From positions 1-64,000 of the forward strand of contig NZ_JALCZA010000006.1 of NCBI RefSeq assembly GCF_022690765.1: DNA of 64,000 nucleotides, in the 5' to 3' direction. Made by a program: the position numbers and the translations under genes. Positions 17,957 to 27,462 of the stretch are shown here, in pieces (position 1 is the first letter of the stretch; each line of letters opens with the position of its first letter). The notes under the pieces are model-generated. The model saw only the letters and a list, made by a program, of their open reading frames with translations. It was not told the origin of the DNA and did no database searches. This stretch comes from Anaeromyxobacter oryzisoli. Its GTDB lineage: Bacteria > Myxococcota > Myxococcia > Myxococcales > Anaeromyxobacteraceae.

Positions 17957-17985
17957 CCGGGAGCGCCCGCCCTCGGCGCTCCCGG
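17957..17985. terminator. bidirectional terminator hairpin
   Basis: This is a perfect 11-bp stem, CCGGGAGCGCC (17957-17967) with GGCGCTCCCGG (17975-17985), around a 7-base loop. It sits in the 54 bases between the convergent yajQ and CreD-like genes. No clear U-tract, as for most hairpins in this window. Confidence 0.7.
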
Positions 17986-17992
17986 CGCGCCG

Positions 17993-19285
17993 TCACGGCG
18001 CGGGCAGGGGCGGCGGAGCGGCCCGCTCCCGCGCCTCCCGCCCGAGCACGTGCTCCCACTCGAGCCGCCCGGTGAGCTGCATGATCACGAAGAGCGTCAG
18101 GATCGCCCCCACCGTGATGGCGAGGCCGGTGAAGCCGCTCCAGAAGAAGCTCACCGAGAAGAGGACCAGGTAGAGGAGCTGCGCCACGCCGACCTCGCGG
18201 AGCGCCACCCGCCAGCCCAGGAAGAGCCGGGCGTACGAGACCACCAGCGCGACGGACACCGCCGCGGCGAGGGCGAAGGCGGGCGCGACGTCCAGGTGGT
18301 CGATCGTGTAGGCGAAGAGCAGGTGGAAGGCGAAGAACCCGCAGGCGAGCAGGAAGTAGTTCATGGGGTGGATCGACTGCCGCCGCGCCGCGAGCAGGAT
18401 CCCCACCACGAAGAAGAAGAACAGGAGCGAGACCGGCGCGAAGAAGGTGACCTTCGCGGCGAGCGGGCCGGGGTCGAGGCGCCGCGGCAGCTCGATCCCC
18501 ACCGGCGCCGTCCCGACGATCTGCTCGAAGCGCCAGGTCCCCTCCCAGCCGGCCGCGGTCCGCCGTTGCGCCGAGGGGGAGATCGTGCCGGCCGGGAAGT
18601 CCACCCCGGCGAAGTCGGTCTCGACGGTGAGCCGGAGGTTCCGGGCCCGCCCCGCCTCCGGCCCGAGCCCCTGGCCCGCGACCCCGTAGCCCCAGCGCTC
18701 CGTGCCCCGGGTGCGGTACGAGACCGTGAACGCCTCGAACTGGCCCGCGGCGAGCCAGCGGGAGAAGCGCGCGACCCCGCCGTCGAACGCGACCTCGACG
18801 GGGGCGCCGTCGGCCCCGGTCACGGCGAAGCCGTCGTAGATCACGCCGCTCGTGACGGGGAACGAGAAGTCCACCGCGCGCGGCTCGGCGGTGGCGTTCC
18901 GGAAGGTGTAGCGACCGGTGAAGTCCACGCCGTAGGTCGGGAACCAGAGGAGCCCCTTGCGCCGGTGCTCGAGGGCGAGCTTCACCCGGACGTCGGACCC
19001 GTCGAGGAGGAGGTTCCGCGTGGTGGTCACGTCCTCCTCGCGCGCCACGTCGTAGTAGCGCCGCGCCCGATCGTCGAAGCGCTGCTCCTTCGTGCGCGCG
19101 CGGTGCGTCTCCGTCCCGACCGCCGACGGCGGCGCCTGCTGGAGCGGCGGTCCCCAGAGCGCGCGCACCTCGGAGGCGAGGCTGCCCCAGGCGTCGCCGC
19201 CGCGGACGGCGAGGGTGGAGCCGAGGACCGCCCAGGCGGCGGAGCAGCAGAACCAGATGAAGCCGATGGCGAGGAGTCGTCTCAT
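17993..19285 (-). CDS. CreD-like inner-membrane protein
   Basis: This is a 430-aa membrane protein from the ATG at 19285; a start six codons earlier is possible. One N-terminal membrane helix is followed by a periplasmic beta-rich domain (about residues 30-280). At the C-terminus there are about six helices, beginning with FFAPVSLLFFFFVVGIL and including the family-like HPMNYFLLACGFFAFHLLFAY. This layout matches CreD, the inner-membrane protein of the E. coli Cre regulon. No creBC-type regulators adjoin it. The family's function is poorly known (envelope stress and beta-lactam or colicin phenotypes have been linked). It is convergent with yajQ. Confidence 0.7.
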   Translation of the reverse strand: MRRLLAIGFIWFCCSAAWAVLGSTLAVRGGDAWGSLASEVRALWGPPLQQAPPSAVGTETHRARTKEQRFDDRARRYYDVAREEDVTTTRNLLLDGSDVRVKLALEHRRKGLLWFPTYGVDFTGRYTFRNATAEPRAVDFSFPVTSGVIYDGFAVTGADGAPVEVAFDGGVARFSRWLAAGQFEAFTVSYRTRGTERWGYGVAGQGLGPEAGRARNLRLTVETDFAGVDFPAGTISPSAQRRTAAGWEGTWRFEQIVGTAPVGIELPRRLDPGPLAAKVTFFAPVSLLFFFFVVGILLAARRQSIHPMNYFLLACGFFAFHLLFAYTIDHLDVAPAFALAAAVSVALVVSYARLFLGWRVALREVGVAQLLYLVLFSVSFFWSGFTGLAITVGAILTLFVIMQLTGRLEWEHVLGREARERAAPPPLPAP

Positions 19286-19429
19286 GCCGGGGCGGGAGAG
19301 CAAGCGCCGGGCCGTCCGCGAAGGATCGCGGCGGACGGGCGGTTTTCCCGGTCGGTGGCGAGCGGGACACGCCTCCCTCGTGGGCGGGAGGACGCGGGTA
19401 CACCGCCGCCGGAGCCGGGCGGCGGTGCG

Positions 19430-19457
19430 TTGCCCGCCTGGACGGGGTCTGTTAGAT
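19430..19457 (+). promoter_or_regulatory. candidate promoter of rimO
   Basis: TTGCCC (19430-19435) and TTAGAT (19452-19457) have 16-base spacing, ending 10 bases before the rimO ATG. TTGCCC is also the -35 box proposed for glgC. The very short leader makes this tentative. Confidence 0.3.
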
Positions 19458-19467
19458 CCGCGCGGCC

Positions 19468-20874
19468 ATGGCCCGGACCCGCGTCTACCTGCACACCCTC
19501 GGCTGCCCGAAGAACCGGGTGGACAGCGAGGTGATGCTCGGCGCGCTCGCCGAGGCGGGGTACCGGCTGGTGCAGGATCCGGCGAAGGCCGAGATCGTGG
19601 TCGTCAACACCTGCGGCTTCATCGAGAGCGCGAAGGAGGAGTCGATCGACGCGATCCTCGAGCTCGCCGAGCTGAAGCGCGCCGGGACGTGCAAGAAGCT
19701 GGTGGTCACGGGCTGCCTGGTGCAGCGCCACGCCGACGAGCTCGCGCGCGAGCTGCCCGAGGTCGATCACTTCCTCGGCACCGGCGCGTACCAGGACGTG
19801 GCGCGGATCGTCTCCGACGCGCAGGCGAAGCGGCTCGTCGTGCCCGACCCCGACTTCGTCCACTCCGCGGCGACGCCGCGGGTGAACTCGCTCCCCTCGC
19901 ACACCGCCTACCTCAAGATCTCCGAGGGCTGCGACAACGCCTGCGCCTTCTGCGTCATCCCGATGCTCCGCGGCCCGCAGCGCTCGCGTCCCGTCGACGA
20001 CCTCGTCGCCGAGGCGGCCGCCCTCGCCGCGCAGGGCACCGTCGAGCTCTCGCTCGTCGCGCAGGACCTCACCGCCTACGGCCAGGACCTGCCCGGGAAG
20101 GTCCGGCTCCACCACCTGCTCCCCGAGCTCGCGAAGGTGGACGGGATCCGCTGGATCCGGCTGCACTACGCCTACCCGCGCGACGTGCCGGACGCGCTCG
20201 TCGACGTCATCGCGGGCGAGCCGAAGATCGTGAAGTACCTGGACATGCCGCTCCAGCACTCCTCGGACCGCCTGCTCCGCGCGATGAGGCGCGGCCGCGA
20301 CTCGGTGTTCCTCCGCGCGCTCCTCGCCCGCCTCCGCGCCCGGATCCCCGGGATCGCGCTGCGCACCTCGCTCATCGTCGGCCTCCCTGGCGAGACCGAG
20401 GAGGACTTCGAGGACCTGGTCCGGTTCGTGGAGGAGGAGCGCTTCGAGCGGCTCGGCGTCTTCGAGTTCTCGCCCGAGGAGGGCACCCTCGCCGCGGAGA
20501 TGCCGGGGCAGGTCCCGGACGCGGTGAAGCGCGCCCGCTTCGAGCGGCTGATGGAGCTCCAGCAGGGGATCTCGCGGGAGCACCAGCGGGCGATGATCGG
20601 CCGGCGGCTCGAGGTGCTGGTGGAGGGGCGCGCCGAGGAGACCGAGCACCTCCTCGCCGGGCGCCACGCGCAGCAGGCGCCGGAGATCGACGGGATCACC
20701 TACGTGAACGACGGCGTGGCCTACCCGGGCGAGATCGTGACGCTCGAGGTGACCGACGCCGCCGAGTACGACCTGGTCGGTCGGGTGGTCGCCCGCGATC
20801 CCGCGCGCGCCGCGCGGAAGCTCCCCGCCCCGCGGCCGGGCGGGAAGCGCCGCGGGCTCCCGGTCGTCGGGTAG
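19468..20874 (+). CDS. rimO: ribosomal protein S12 methylthiotransferase
   Basis: This radical SAM enzyme adds a methylthio group to an Asp of ribosomal protein S12. The chain is 468 aa. The N-terminal UPF0004 domain has Cys in [14 protein letters not shown] and GCLVQR for the auxiliary iron-sulfur cluster. The radical SAM triad CDNACAFC follows (about residues 152-159). The C-terminal TRAM domain (about 370-440) is followed by a basic tail. [11 protein letters not shown] is typical of RimO rather than MiaB. It is monocistronic, facing the minus-strand lipoprotein gene only 4 bases beyond its stop. Confidence 0.95.
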   Translation: MARTRVYLHTLGCPKNRVDSEVMLGALAEAGYRLVQDPAKAEIVVVNTCGFIESAKEESIDAILELAELKRAGTCKKLVVTGCLVQRHADELARELPEVDHFLGTGAYQDVARIVSDAQAKRLVVPDPDFVHSAATPRVNSLPSHTAYLKISEGCDNACAFCVIPMLRGPQRSRPVDDLVAEAAALAAQGTVELSLVAQDLTAYGQDLPGKVRLHHLLPELAKVDGIRWIRLHYAYPRDVPDALVDVIAGEPKIVKYLDMPLQHSSDRLLRAMRRGRDSVFLRALLARLRARIPGIALRTSLIVGLPGETEEDFEDLVRFVEEERFERLGVFEFSPEEGTLAAEMPGQVPDAVKRARFERLMELQQGISREHQRAMIGRRLEVLVEGRAEETEHLLAGRHAQQAPEIDGITYVNDGVAYPGEIVTLEVTDAAEYDLVGRVVARDPARAARKLPAPRPGGKRRGLPVVG

Positions 20875-20878
20875 CGCC

Positions 20879-21607
20879 CTACCGCATCCCGCGGAGCCGC
20901 TCGTCGAGGTGCGCGATCAGGGCGCTCGTGCCGCGCTCCGCCGAGTCGGCGAGGAGCGGCTCGAGCGCGGCGGTCGGGACCCGCAGGGTGGTCGAGTCCA
21001 GCGTCCGCTGCGACAGCTCCCCGGTCCAGTCCGTCCAGACGGTCTGCCCGGACCGGTCCACCGCCGTCACGACCACCACGACCTTCCCCGCGATCCGGCC
21101 GCCCGGGACGCCCTGGGTGGTGTACTGGAGCTCCAGGTTCACCATGAGCGCCCCCGCCGCGCCGACCCCGCGCGCGATCCGCGCCGCCTGCGCCCCGTCG
21201 TACGTGTACTTGTAGCCCCGCGCGACGATGAGGTCGCTCGTCCACGCGTTCCGCGGCTGGGCGGGGGCCGAGGCGTAGGCGGGGCTGGAGAGCACGGTCT
21301 GCTCGGGGACGAGCCGGAACGGCCCGCCTCGCGCGAGCGCCCGGACGACCGCCGCCTTCGCCGACGCCAGGACCGGCCGCGCGTCCCCGGCCTCGAAGCC
21401 GCTGCCCGTGATGTCGGGCGCGCCGCCGAACCCGGTGCGGACGTGCTTCTCGGTGTAGCGGATCTTCGGCGCCGCGGTCACCGTGACGAGCGCGAGCGGC
21501 ATGCCCCGCCGGAACGACGGCGAGAACCGGGTGCCCAGCCCGCAGCCCGCCAGCGTCGCGGCCGCGGCGAGCGCGGCAGCCGCGCGGAGCGTGGACGTGC
21601 CCTGCAT
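20879..21607 (-). CDS. lipoprotein of unknown function
   Basis: This is a 242-aa protein from the ATG at 21607, with a signal peptide and lipobox LAGC. The mature part is mixed alpha-beta. Features include a conserved-looking GYKYTYDGAQAARIARGVGAAGALMVNLELQY and a hydrophobic VVVVVTAVDRSGQTVWTDWTGEL strand pair. This is reminiscent of periplasmic lipoproteins that assemble on the outer membrane, but I cannot name a family. It lies downstream of lolA on the same strand (82-base gap), whose carrier protein would ferry such lipoproteins. Confidence 0.7.
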   Translation of the reverse strand: MQGTSTLRAAAALAAAATLAGCGLGTRFSPSFRRGMPLALVTVTAAPKIRYTEKHVRTGFGGAPDITGSGFEAGDARPVLASAKAAVVRALARGGPFRLVPEQTVLSSPAYASAPAQPRNAWTSDLIVARGYKYTYDGAQAARIARGVGAAGALMVNLELQYTTQGVPGGRIAGKVVVVVTAVDRSGQTVWTDWTGELSQRTLDSTTLRVPTAALEPLLADSAERGTSALIAHLDERLRGMR

Positions 21608-21689
21608 CGACCTTCCCCTCCCCACCGGCGGCGCGCCGGCTCCGGGAGCATCTCACGAGGGGAGGGCCGTTCACAACGCGTCGAATCGT

Positions 21690-22334
21690 CTACTTCCCCG
21701 CCCCGCCGACCCGGCGGGCGCCCCTCGGGATCTTCACCTCGAACGCGGAGTCCGGGATCCCCTGGTTCCGCTTCACGGCCTCGAACCGGAGCTCGTTCGC
21801 GTTCCCCGCGCCGTCCACCACGCGCGTCGCAAGCACCTCGCCGTCCTCGCCGACGGTGAGCGTGATGGACTCCACGCGGGGATCGGCGGCCTTGGGCCGG
21901 AGCACGAGCGCGCCCGCCCCGTCCACGGACAGGTCGAACTCCTTGGCGAGGTCGCCCTTGCCGAGCAGGAAGGTCACCGCGGCGCTCATCGCCGTCGCGT
22001 CGAAGTGGTCGTCCACGTAGGCCTGGTTCTCCTCGGGCTCGAGCTGCACCAGGCGCGAGCCCTTCACGGCGATCGTCTTCGGCGCCGGGCTCGTGTAGTC
22101 CCAGCGCATCTTCCCCGGCTTCTTCACCCGGAGCGTGCCCTCCGAGACCTGGCGCCGGCCGAAGCCCGCGTACGTGTAGGTCTGCTTGAAGCGGGCCTCG
22201 AGATCCCGGGTGCGCTCGTAGGTCGCCTGGACCTTCCGGGCGAGCGCCTGCGGATCGGCGGCGGTCGCCCCGGCGGCGGGGGCCGCGAACGGGGAGGTGG
22301 CGACGGCGAGGAGGAGGAGGGCGAGGCGGGTCAT
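21690..22334 (-). CDS. lolA: outer-membrane lipoprotein carrier protein LolA
   Basis: This periplasmic chaperone shuttles lipoproteins from the LolCDE exporter to the outer membrane. It is 214 aa from the ATG at 22334; the longer frame to 22373 lacks a signal sequence at its start. The signal peptide ends near AAGATAADP. The family signature is seen in LEARFKQTYTYAGFGRRQVSEGTLRVKKPGKMRWDY, given here as residues 44-79, with its aromatic/basic pattern. An open beta-barrel pattern follows. No lolB is visible, as usual outside beta/gamma-proteobacteria. Divergent from the Cys-rich lipoprotein gene. Confidence 0.9.
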   Translation of the reverse strand: MTRLALLLLAVATSPFAAPAAGATAADPQALARKVQATYERTRDLEARFKQTYTYAGFGRRQVSEGTLRVKKPGKMRWDYTSPAPKTIAVKGSRLVQLEPEENQAYVDDHFDATAMSAAVTFLLGKGDLAKEFDLSVDGAGALVLRPKAADPRVESITLTVGEDGEVLATRVVDGAGNANELRFEAVKRNQGIPDSAFEVKIPRGARRVGGAGK

Positions 22335-22448
22335 GGGTCCTTGAATAGCAGACGGTCCGGGCGGGCGGGGCATTCACCGGGGCGTCCCCGCCCCGGCGCC
22401 CGGGCTCCTTGACGCCCGGGGGCTCCCGGGTGATCCTCCCCGCCTCCG

Positions 22449-22760
22449 ATGCGCTCCGCCCTCGTCGCCCTCGCTGCCGCGCTCGCCCTCTCCGCCTGCA
22501 CGGGGCCGTGCGAGGAGCTCGGCAACCGCCTCTGCCGCTGCGTCGCCTCCGGCACCACCCGGGACAGCTGCGAGCGCCAGGTGTCGAACGAGATCAGCCG
22601 GGTCAACCCGAGCAAGGCCGTCGAGGACGTCTGCAGCCAGAAGCTCGACACTTGCAACACGCCCGCCGGGGCGGACTTCTGCGAGTGGATCCAGACGGAG
22701 TGCGGGAAGGCCTCCTGCGGGCTCTCGATCGAGGACCCGAGCACCGTCTGCCCGAAGTAG
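22449..22760 (+). CDS. small cysteine-rich lipoprotein
   Basis: This is a 103-aa protein with a signal peptide and lipobox LSAC (lipidated C17), followed by ten further Cys at 21, 29, 31, 41, 62, 69, 78, 85, 90 and 101. The even number suggests five disulfides in a compact periplasmic or surface domain. I know no named family, although small Cys-rich lipoproteins are frequent in Myxococcota. TTGACG (22409-22414) upstream could be a -35 box. The gene is convergent with the radical SAM gene, 4 bases apart. Function unknown. Confidence 0.75.
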   Translation: MRSALVALAAALALSACTGPCEELGNRLCRCVASGTTRDSCERQVSNEISRVNPSKAVEDVCSQKLDTCNTPAGADFCEWIQTECGKASCGLSIEDPSTVCPK

Positions 22761-22764
22761 TCAG

Positions 22765-23832
22765 CTAGACGCGGAGCCCGAGCGACCGCCGCTCCCCGTC
22801 GCTCGTCCGGGTGACCGGCCCGAAGCGTCCGGCGATCTCCGTCCCGCAGGCCGCGCAGGCGCTGCCCCGGAGCCGCACCGCGCGCACGGCGTGCCAGTCC
22901 CGCTCGATGACCGCCGCGCCGCAGCCCGGGCAGAAGGTGGTCTGCCCGTCGGGATCGTGGACGTTGCCCGTGTACACGTACCGGAGCCCCTCGCCGCGGG
23001 CGATGGCGCGGGCGCGGGTGAGGGTCGCGGGCGGCGTGGGGGGCCGATCCGTCATCTTGAACGCAGGGTGGAAAGCGGTGAGGTGCAGCGGGACGTCAGG
23101 GCCCATGTGCTCGCGGACCCACGCCGAGAGCGCCCGGGTCTCCTCCGGCGCGTCGTTCAGCCCGGGGATCACGAGGTTCGTGACCTCGACCCAGACCTTC
23201 GTCTCCCGGGCCAGCCACTCGAGCGTCTCGAGCACCGGCGCGAGGTGGGAGAGGGTCCACCTCGCGTAGAACCCCTCGGTGAACGCCTTCAGGTCCACGT
23301 TCGCGGCGTCCATGTGCTGGAAGATCCCGGCCCGCGCCGCGGCGCTCACGTAGCCGGCGGTGACGAACACCGTCCACAGCCCCGCGGCGTGCGCCGCCCG
23401 GGCCACGTCGACGGCCCACTCGGCCCAGATCACCGGGTCGTTGTAGGTGAACGCGATCGCCGGCGCGCCCTGCGCCTTCGCGAGCGCCACCACCGCCTCC
23501 GGCGTGAGGCCCTCGAGCGACGCGAGCTCGTCGAGGCGCGCCTTCGAGATGTCCCAGTTCTGGCAGAAGCGGCAGCCGAGGTTGCAGCCGGCGGTCCCGA
23601 ACGAGAGGGCGGTCGTCCCCGGGTGGAAGTGGTTGAGCGGCTTCTTCTCGATGGGATCGACCGCGAACCCGGTCGAGGTGCCGTACGCGAGGGAGACCAG
23701 GCGGCCGTCCACGTTCTTGCGGACGTAGCAGAACCCCGCCTGGCCCTCCCGGAGGACGCAATCCCGCGGGCAGAGCGTGCAGCGAACCCGCCCGTCCGCG
23801 GTGGGCTCCCAGTAACGCGCCTCGTGGATCAC
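22765..23832 (-). CDS. amrS: AmmeMemoRadiSam-system radical SAM enzyme (AmrS type)
   Basis: This is a 355-aa radical SAM protein. The 4Fe-4S motif is CNLGCRFC, within TAGCNLGCRFCQNWDISKA. Four further Cys pairs occur: CTLCPRDC with CYVRK near the N-terminus, and FCPGCG plus CAACG at the C-terminus, which look like extra cluster or zinc sites. The family-typical start VIHEARYWEP argues for the GTG at 23832; an ATG at 23943 would add 37 unusual residues. The usual partners (AmrA, and AmrB/Memo) are not adjacent, so it is an orphan in this window. The natural substrate is not established as far as I know. Divergent from metH. Confidence 0.85.
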   Translation of the reverse strand: MIHEARYWEPTADGRVRCTLCPRDCVLREGQAGFCYVRKNVDGRLVSLAYGTSTGFAVDPIEKKPLNHFHPGTTALSFGTAGCNLGCRFCQNWDISKARLDELASLEGLTPEAVVALAKAQGAPAIAFTYNDPVIWAEWAVDVARAAHAAGLWTVFVTAGYVSAAARAGIFQHMDAANVDLKAFTEGFYARWTLSHLAPVLETLEWLARETKVWVEVTNLVIPGLNDAPEETRALSAWVREHMGPDVPLHLTAFHPAFKMTDRPPTPPATLTRARAIARGEGLRYVYTGNVHDPDGQTTFCPGCGAAVIERDWHAVRAVRLRGSACAACGTEIAGRFGPVTRTSDGERRSLGLRV

Positions 23833-23996
23833 GCACAGATTGTAGCGCCGGGGTCCCAGGACGCACCGGGCGGCCAGGCGGGGCCCCACCCGCCGCCGGA
23901 TGCGGGCGCGCGCTCGATCGGCGTCCGGCGTGGTGTTATGCAAGCAAGATCGCGCCGCCCGCCCGCGGGCCGGCCCCTGCCAGGACGGAACCCCAC

Positions 23997-26900
23997 GTGA
24001 CCTTTCGCGAAGCCCTCGAGCGCCGCCCCCTCGTCTTCGACGGGGCCATGGGCACCCAGATCCAGCGCCACCAGCTCAAGGCGGCCGAGTTCGGGGGCAA
24101 GGACGGCGCGAACGACCTCCTCACCCTCACCCGCCCGGACCTCATCGAGGACATCCACGCCCGCTACTTCGCGGTCGGCTGCGACATCGTCGAGACCAAC
24201 ACCTTCGGCTCCTCCCGGCTGAAGCTCGACGAATACGGGGTGGGGCACCGCACCTACGAGGTGAACTTCCGCGCCGCCATCCTGGCCCGGCGCGCGGCGG
24301 AGCGGTTCTCGACCCCGGAGCACCCGCGCTTCGTCGCCGGCTCGATGGGGCCGACCGGCATGCTCCCGTCCTCCTCGGACCCGGCCCTCGGGAACATCAC
24401 CGCCGACGCCCTCGAGCGGATCTTCTTCGAGCAGGCGCGCGGCCTGATCGAGGGCGGGGTGGACGCGATCGTCGTCGAGACCCAGCAGGACATGCTCGAG
24501 CTGCGCGCCGCGGTCCTCGCCGTGGACGCGGCCCGGCGCGAGCTCGTCCGCGACGTCTTCCTCGTCGCCCAGCCCACGCTGATCGACGCGAACGGCCGGA
24601 TGCTTTTCGGCACCGACGTCTCGAGCGCCCTCGCCACCCTCGAGCGGCTGCCGGTGGACGCGATCGGCCTCAACTGCTCCACCGGCCCCGCGGAGATGCG
24701 CGCCTCGGTGAAGGGCCTCGCCGAGCGCTGCTCGCACTACGTCTCGGTGCTCCCCAACGCGGGCATGCCCGAGAACGTGGACGGGCAGGCGGTCTACAAG
24801 CTCTCCCCGGACGACCTCGCCGACGCCCTCGCCTCGTTCGTCGCCGACTACGGCGTGGACCTCGTGGGGGGCTGCTGCGGGACCACCCCCGAGCACCTGC
24901 GGCGGGTGGTGGAGAAGGTCCGGGCGGTCCGCGCGCCGCGCCGGGTGCGCCCCGCGCCCGCGCCCGACCTCTCCTCGGCGATGAAGGCGGTGCCGCTCGC
25001 GATGGAGCCGCGGCCGCTCGTCGTGGGCGAGCGGCTCAACGCGCAGGGCTCGAAGAAGGTGAAGGAGCTCCTCCTCGCCGACGACTACGCGGGCCTCCTC
25101 CAGATCGCGCGCGGCCAGGTCGAGGCGGGGGCGCACGTGCTCGACGTGTGCGTCGCGCTGAACGAGCGGGACGACGAGGGGGCCCAGATGCGGGCGCTCG
25201 TGAAGCTCCTCGCGCAGAGCGTGGACGCGCCGCTCATGATCGACTCGACCGAGGCGGACGTGGTCGAGAGCGCCCTCAAGGTCTACCCGGGCCGCTGCAT
25301 CGTGAACTCGGTGAACCTCGAGAAGTCCGGCGAGCGGGTGAAGCGGATCCTCCCGCTCGTCCGCCGCTACGGCGCGGCGGTGGTCGCGATGACCATCGAC
25401 GAGAAGGGGATGGCGCAGACCGCGACGCGGAAGGCGGAGATCGCCCGCCGCCTCGTCGCCGTGGCGCGCGAGTACGGGATCCCGAGCGACAGCCTGGTGT
25501 TCGACGCCCTCACCTTCACCCTCGCGACCGGCGGCGAGGAGTACCGCAGGAGCGCGCTCGAGACGATCGACGGGATCCGCCGCATCAAGGCGGAGAACCC
25601 GGGCGTCCTCACCGTCCTCGGCGTCTCGAACGTGTCCTTCGGCCTCGCGAGGTCCGCCCGCGAGGTGGTGAACTCGGTCTTCCTGTACCACGCGGTGCAG
25701 GCGGGGCTGGACCTCGCCATCGTGAACCCGAAGGACATCCGCCCCTACCCGGCGATCCCGGAGGAGGAGCGGCTCCTCGCGGAGGATCTCGTCTTCGACC
25801 GGCGCCCCGACGCGCTGCCGCGCCTCATCGAGCACTTCGGCGCGAAGGGCGCGCCGGAGAAGGCCGCCGTGGACCCGCTCGCCGAGGCGGGCGGGAAGAC
25901 CGCCGAGGAGCGGATCCACCTGCAGATCCTCCACCGCCGCCCGGAGGGGATCGAGGCGCTCCTCGACGAGGCGCTCACGCGCCGGCCGGCGGTGGCGGTG
26001 CTGAACGAGGTGCTGCTCCCCGCGATGAAGGACGTCGGCGACCGGTTCGGCGCGGGCGAGCTCATCCTGCCGTTCGTGCTCCAGTCCGCGGAGGTGATGA
26101 AGCGCGCGGTCTCGCACCTCGAGCGGTTCCTCGAGAAGAAGGAGGGCGCGACGAAGGGGAACGTGGTCCTCGCCACCGTGTACGGGGACGTGCACGACAT
26201 CGGCAAGAACCTCGTGAAGACCATCCTCTCGAACAACGGCTTCACCGTGCACGACCTCGGCAAGCAGGTGCCGGTCGCGACGATCCTCGAGAAGGCGGTC
26301 CAGGTGAACGCGGACGCGATCGGCCTCTCGGCGCTCCTCGTCTCCACCTCGAAGCAGATGCCGTTCTGCGTGGAGGAGCTGCACCGGCGGAACCTCCGCT
26401 TCCCCCTCGTCATCGGCGGCGCCGCCATCAACCGGCGCTTCGGCTACCGGACCCACTTCGCCCAGGACGGCACGCCCTACGCCGGCGGCGTGTTCTACGC
26501 GAAGGACGCGTTCGAGGGGCTCGACCTCGTGGAGGCGCTCGTCGACCCCGCGCGCCGCGACGCGCTGAAGCACGACGTGCTCCAGAAGGCGATCGCGAAC
26601 CGCGACCGCCCCGCCGACGCCGCGCCCTCCCCCGCGCCGGCGCGCCGCTCCGGCGCCGTGGCCCCCGCCGCGCGGATCCCCGCGCCGCCGTTCTGGGGCC
26701 GGCGCGTCGTCCCCGCCGGCCAGATCGCCCTCGCCGACGTGTGGCGACACCTCGACCTCGCCGAGCTCTTCAAGCTCCAGTGGGGCGTGAAGGCGAAGGG
26801 GGCCGAGTACGAGCGGCTCATCCGGGAGGAGTTCGGGCCCAAGCTCGAGGAGCTGAAGGCCGAGGCCCAGGCGAACGGGTGGCTCGCGCCGAAGGTGGTC

Positions 26901-27449
26901 TACGGCTACTTCCCCTGCCACGCCGAGGGGAACGACCTCGTGGTCCTCGACCCCGCGCACCGGAAGGAGGAGCTCGCGCGGCTGCGGCTCCCGCGCCAGC
27001 CGGACGACCGGAACCTCTGCCTCGCCGACTACTTCAGGGAGGAGCGCGGCGCCGACGTCTGCGCCTTCCAGGTGGTCACCGTGGGCGACGCCGCGACGCG
27101 GCTCGCGGCGGAGGCGCAGGAGCGGGGCGACTACACCCGCGCCCTGTTCCTGCACGGACTCGCGGTGGAGACCGCCGAGGCCCTCGCGGAGCTCTGGCAC
27201 CGCCACGTCCGCGCCGAGCTCGCCCTCCCGGAGGGCCAGGGGAAGCGCTACTCGCCCGGCTACCCCTCGTGGCCGGACCTCGCCGACCAGCGCCAGGTGT
27301 GGAGGCTGCTCGAGCCGGACCGGACCCTCGGCGTCTCGCTCACCGAGGCGAACCAGATGGTGCCGGAGGCCTCCACCTCCGCGATCGTCCTGCACCACCC
27401 CGAGGCCGTCTACTTCCTCGTCCGCGGGCTCTCGCTCGCGGCGGGGTAG
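23997..27449 (+). CDS. metH: cobalamin-dependent methionine synthase
   Basis: This enzyme transfers a methyl group from methyltetrahydrofolate to homocysteine through B12. It is full length at 1150 aa from a GTG start. All four modules are present. The homocysteine domain (about 1-315) has Cys ligands in LNCSTG and GGCCGTT. The pterin-binding domain spans about 340-600. The B12 cap and Rossmann domain (about 635-880) carry D731-V-H733-D-I-G736, with His733 as the expected cobalt ligand. The SAM-binding activation domain (about 900-1150) has YSPGYPSWPDL. I saw no cobalamin or SAM riboswitch in the 164 bases upstream. Confidence 0.96.
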   Translation: MTFREALERRPLVFDGAMGTQIQRHQLKAAEFGGKDGANDLLTLTRPDLIEDIHARYFAVGCDIVETNTFGSSRLKLDEYGVGHRTYEVNFRAAILARRAAERFSTPEHPRFVAGSMGPTGMLPSSSDPALGNITADALERIFFEQARGLIEGGVDAIVVETQQDMLELRAAVLAVDAARRELVRDVFLVAQPTLIDANGRMLFGTDVSSALATLERLPVDAIGLNCSTGPAEMRASVKGLAERCSHYVSVLPNAGMPENVDGQAVYKLSPDDLADALASFVADYGVDLVGGCCGTTPEHLRRVVEKVRAVRAPRRVRPAPAPDLSSAMKAVPLAMEPRPLVVGERLNAQGSKKVKELLLADDYAGLLQIARGQVEAGAHVLDVCVALNERDDEGAQMRALVKLLAQSVDAPLMIDSTEADVVESALKVYPGRCIVNSVNLEKSGERVKRILPLVRRYGAAVVAMTIDEKGMAQTATRKAEIARRLVAVAREYGIPSDSLVFDALTFTLATGGEEYRRSALETIDGIRRIKAENPGVLTVLGVSNVSFGLARSAREVVNSVFLYHAVQAGLDLAIVNPKDIRPYPAIPEEERLLAEDLVFDRRPDALPRLIEHFGAKGAPEKAAVDPLAEAGGKTAEERIHLQILHRRPEGIEALLDEALTRRPAVAVLNEVLLPAMKDVGDRFGAGELILPFVLQSAEVMKRAVSHLERFLEKKEGATKGNVVLATVYGDVHDIGKNLVKTILSNNGFTVHDLGKQVPVATILEKAVQVNADAIGLSALLVSTSKQMPFCVEELHRRNLRFPLVIGGAAINRRFGYRTHFAQDGTPYAGGVFYAKDAFEGLDLVEALVDPARRDALKHDVLQKAIANRDRPADAAPSPAPARRSGAVAPAARIPAPPFWGRRVVPAGQIALADVWRHLDLAELFKLQWGVKAKGAEYERLIREEFGPKLEELKAEAQANGWLAPKVVYGYFPCHAEGNDLVVLDPAHRKEELARLRLPRQPDDRNLCLADYFREERGADVCAFQVVTVGDAATRLAAEAQERGDYTRALFLHGLAVETAEALAELWHRHVRAELALPEGQGKRYSPGYPSWPDLADQRQVWRLLEPDRTLGVSLTEANQMVPEASTSAIVLHHPEAVYFLVRGLSLAAG

Positions 27450-27462
27450 CGGCCGACCCCGG

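Noticed and set aside
23833-23996. A cobalamin or SAM riboswitch before metH
   Set aside because: No B12-box-like or SAM-I core sequence is present in the gap.
23829-27398. A 1189-aa antisense frame across metH
   Set aside because: It mirrors metH codons with no domain motif. MetH is complete on the plus strand.
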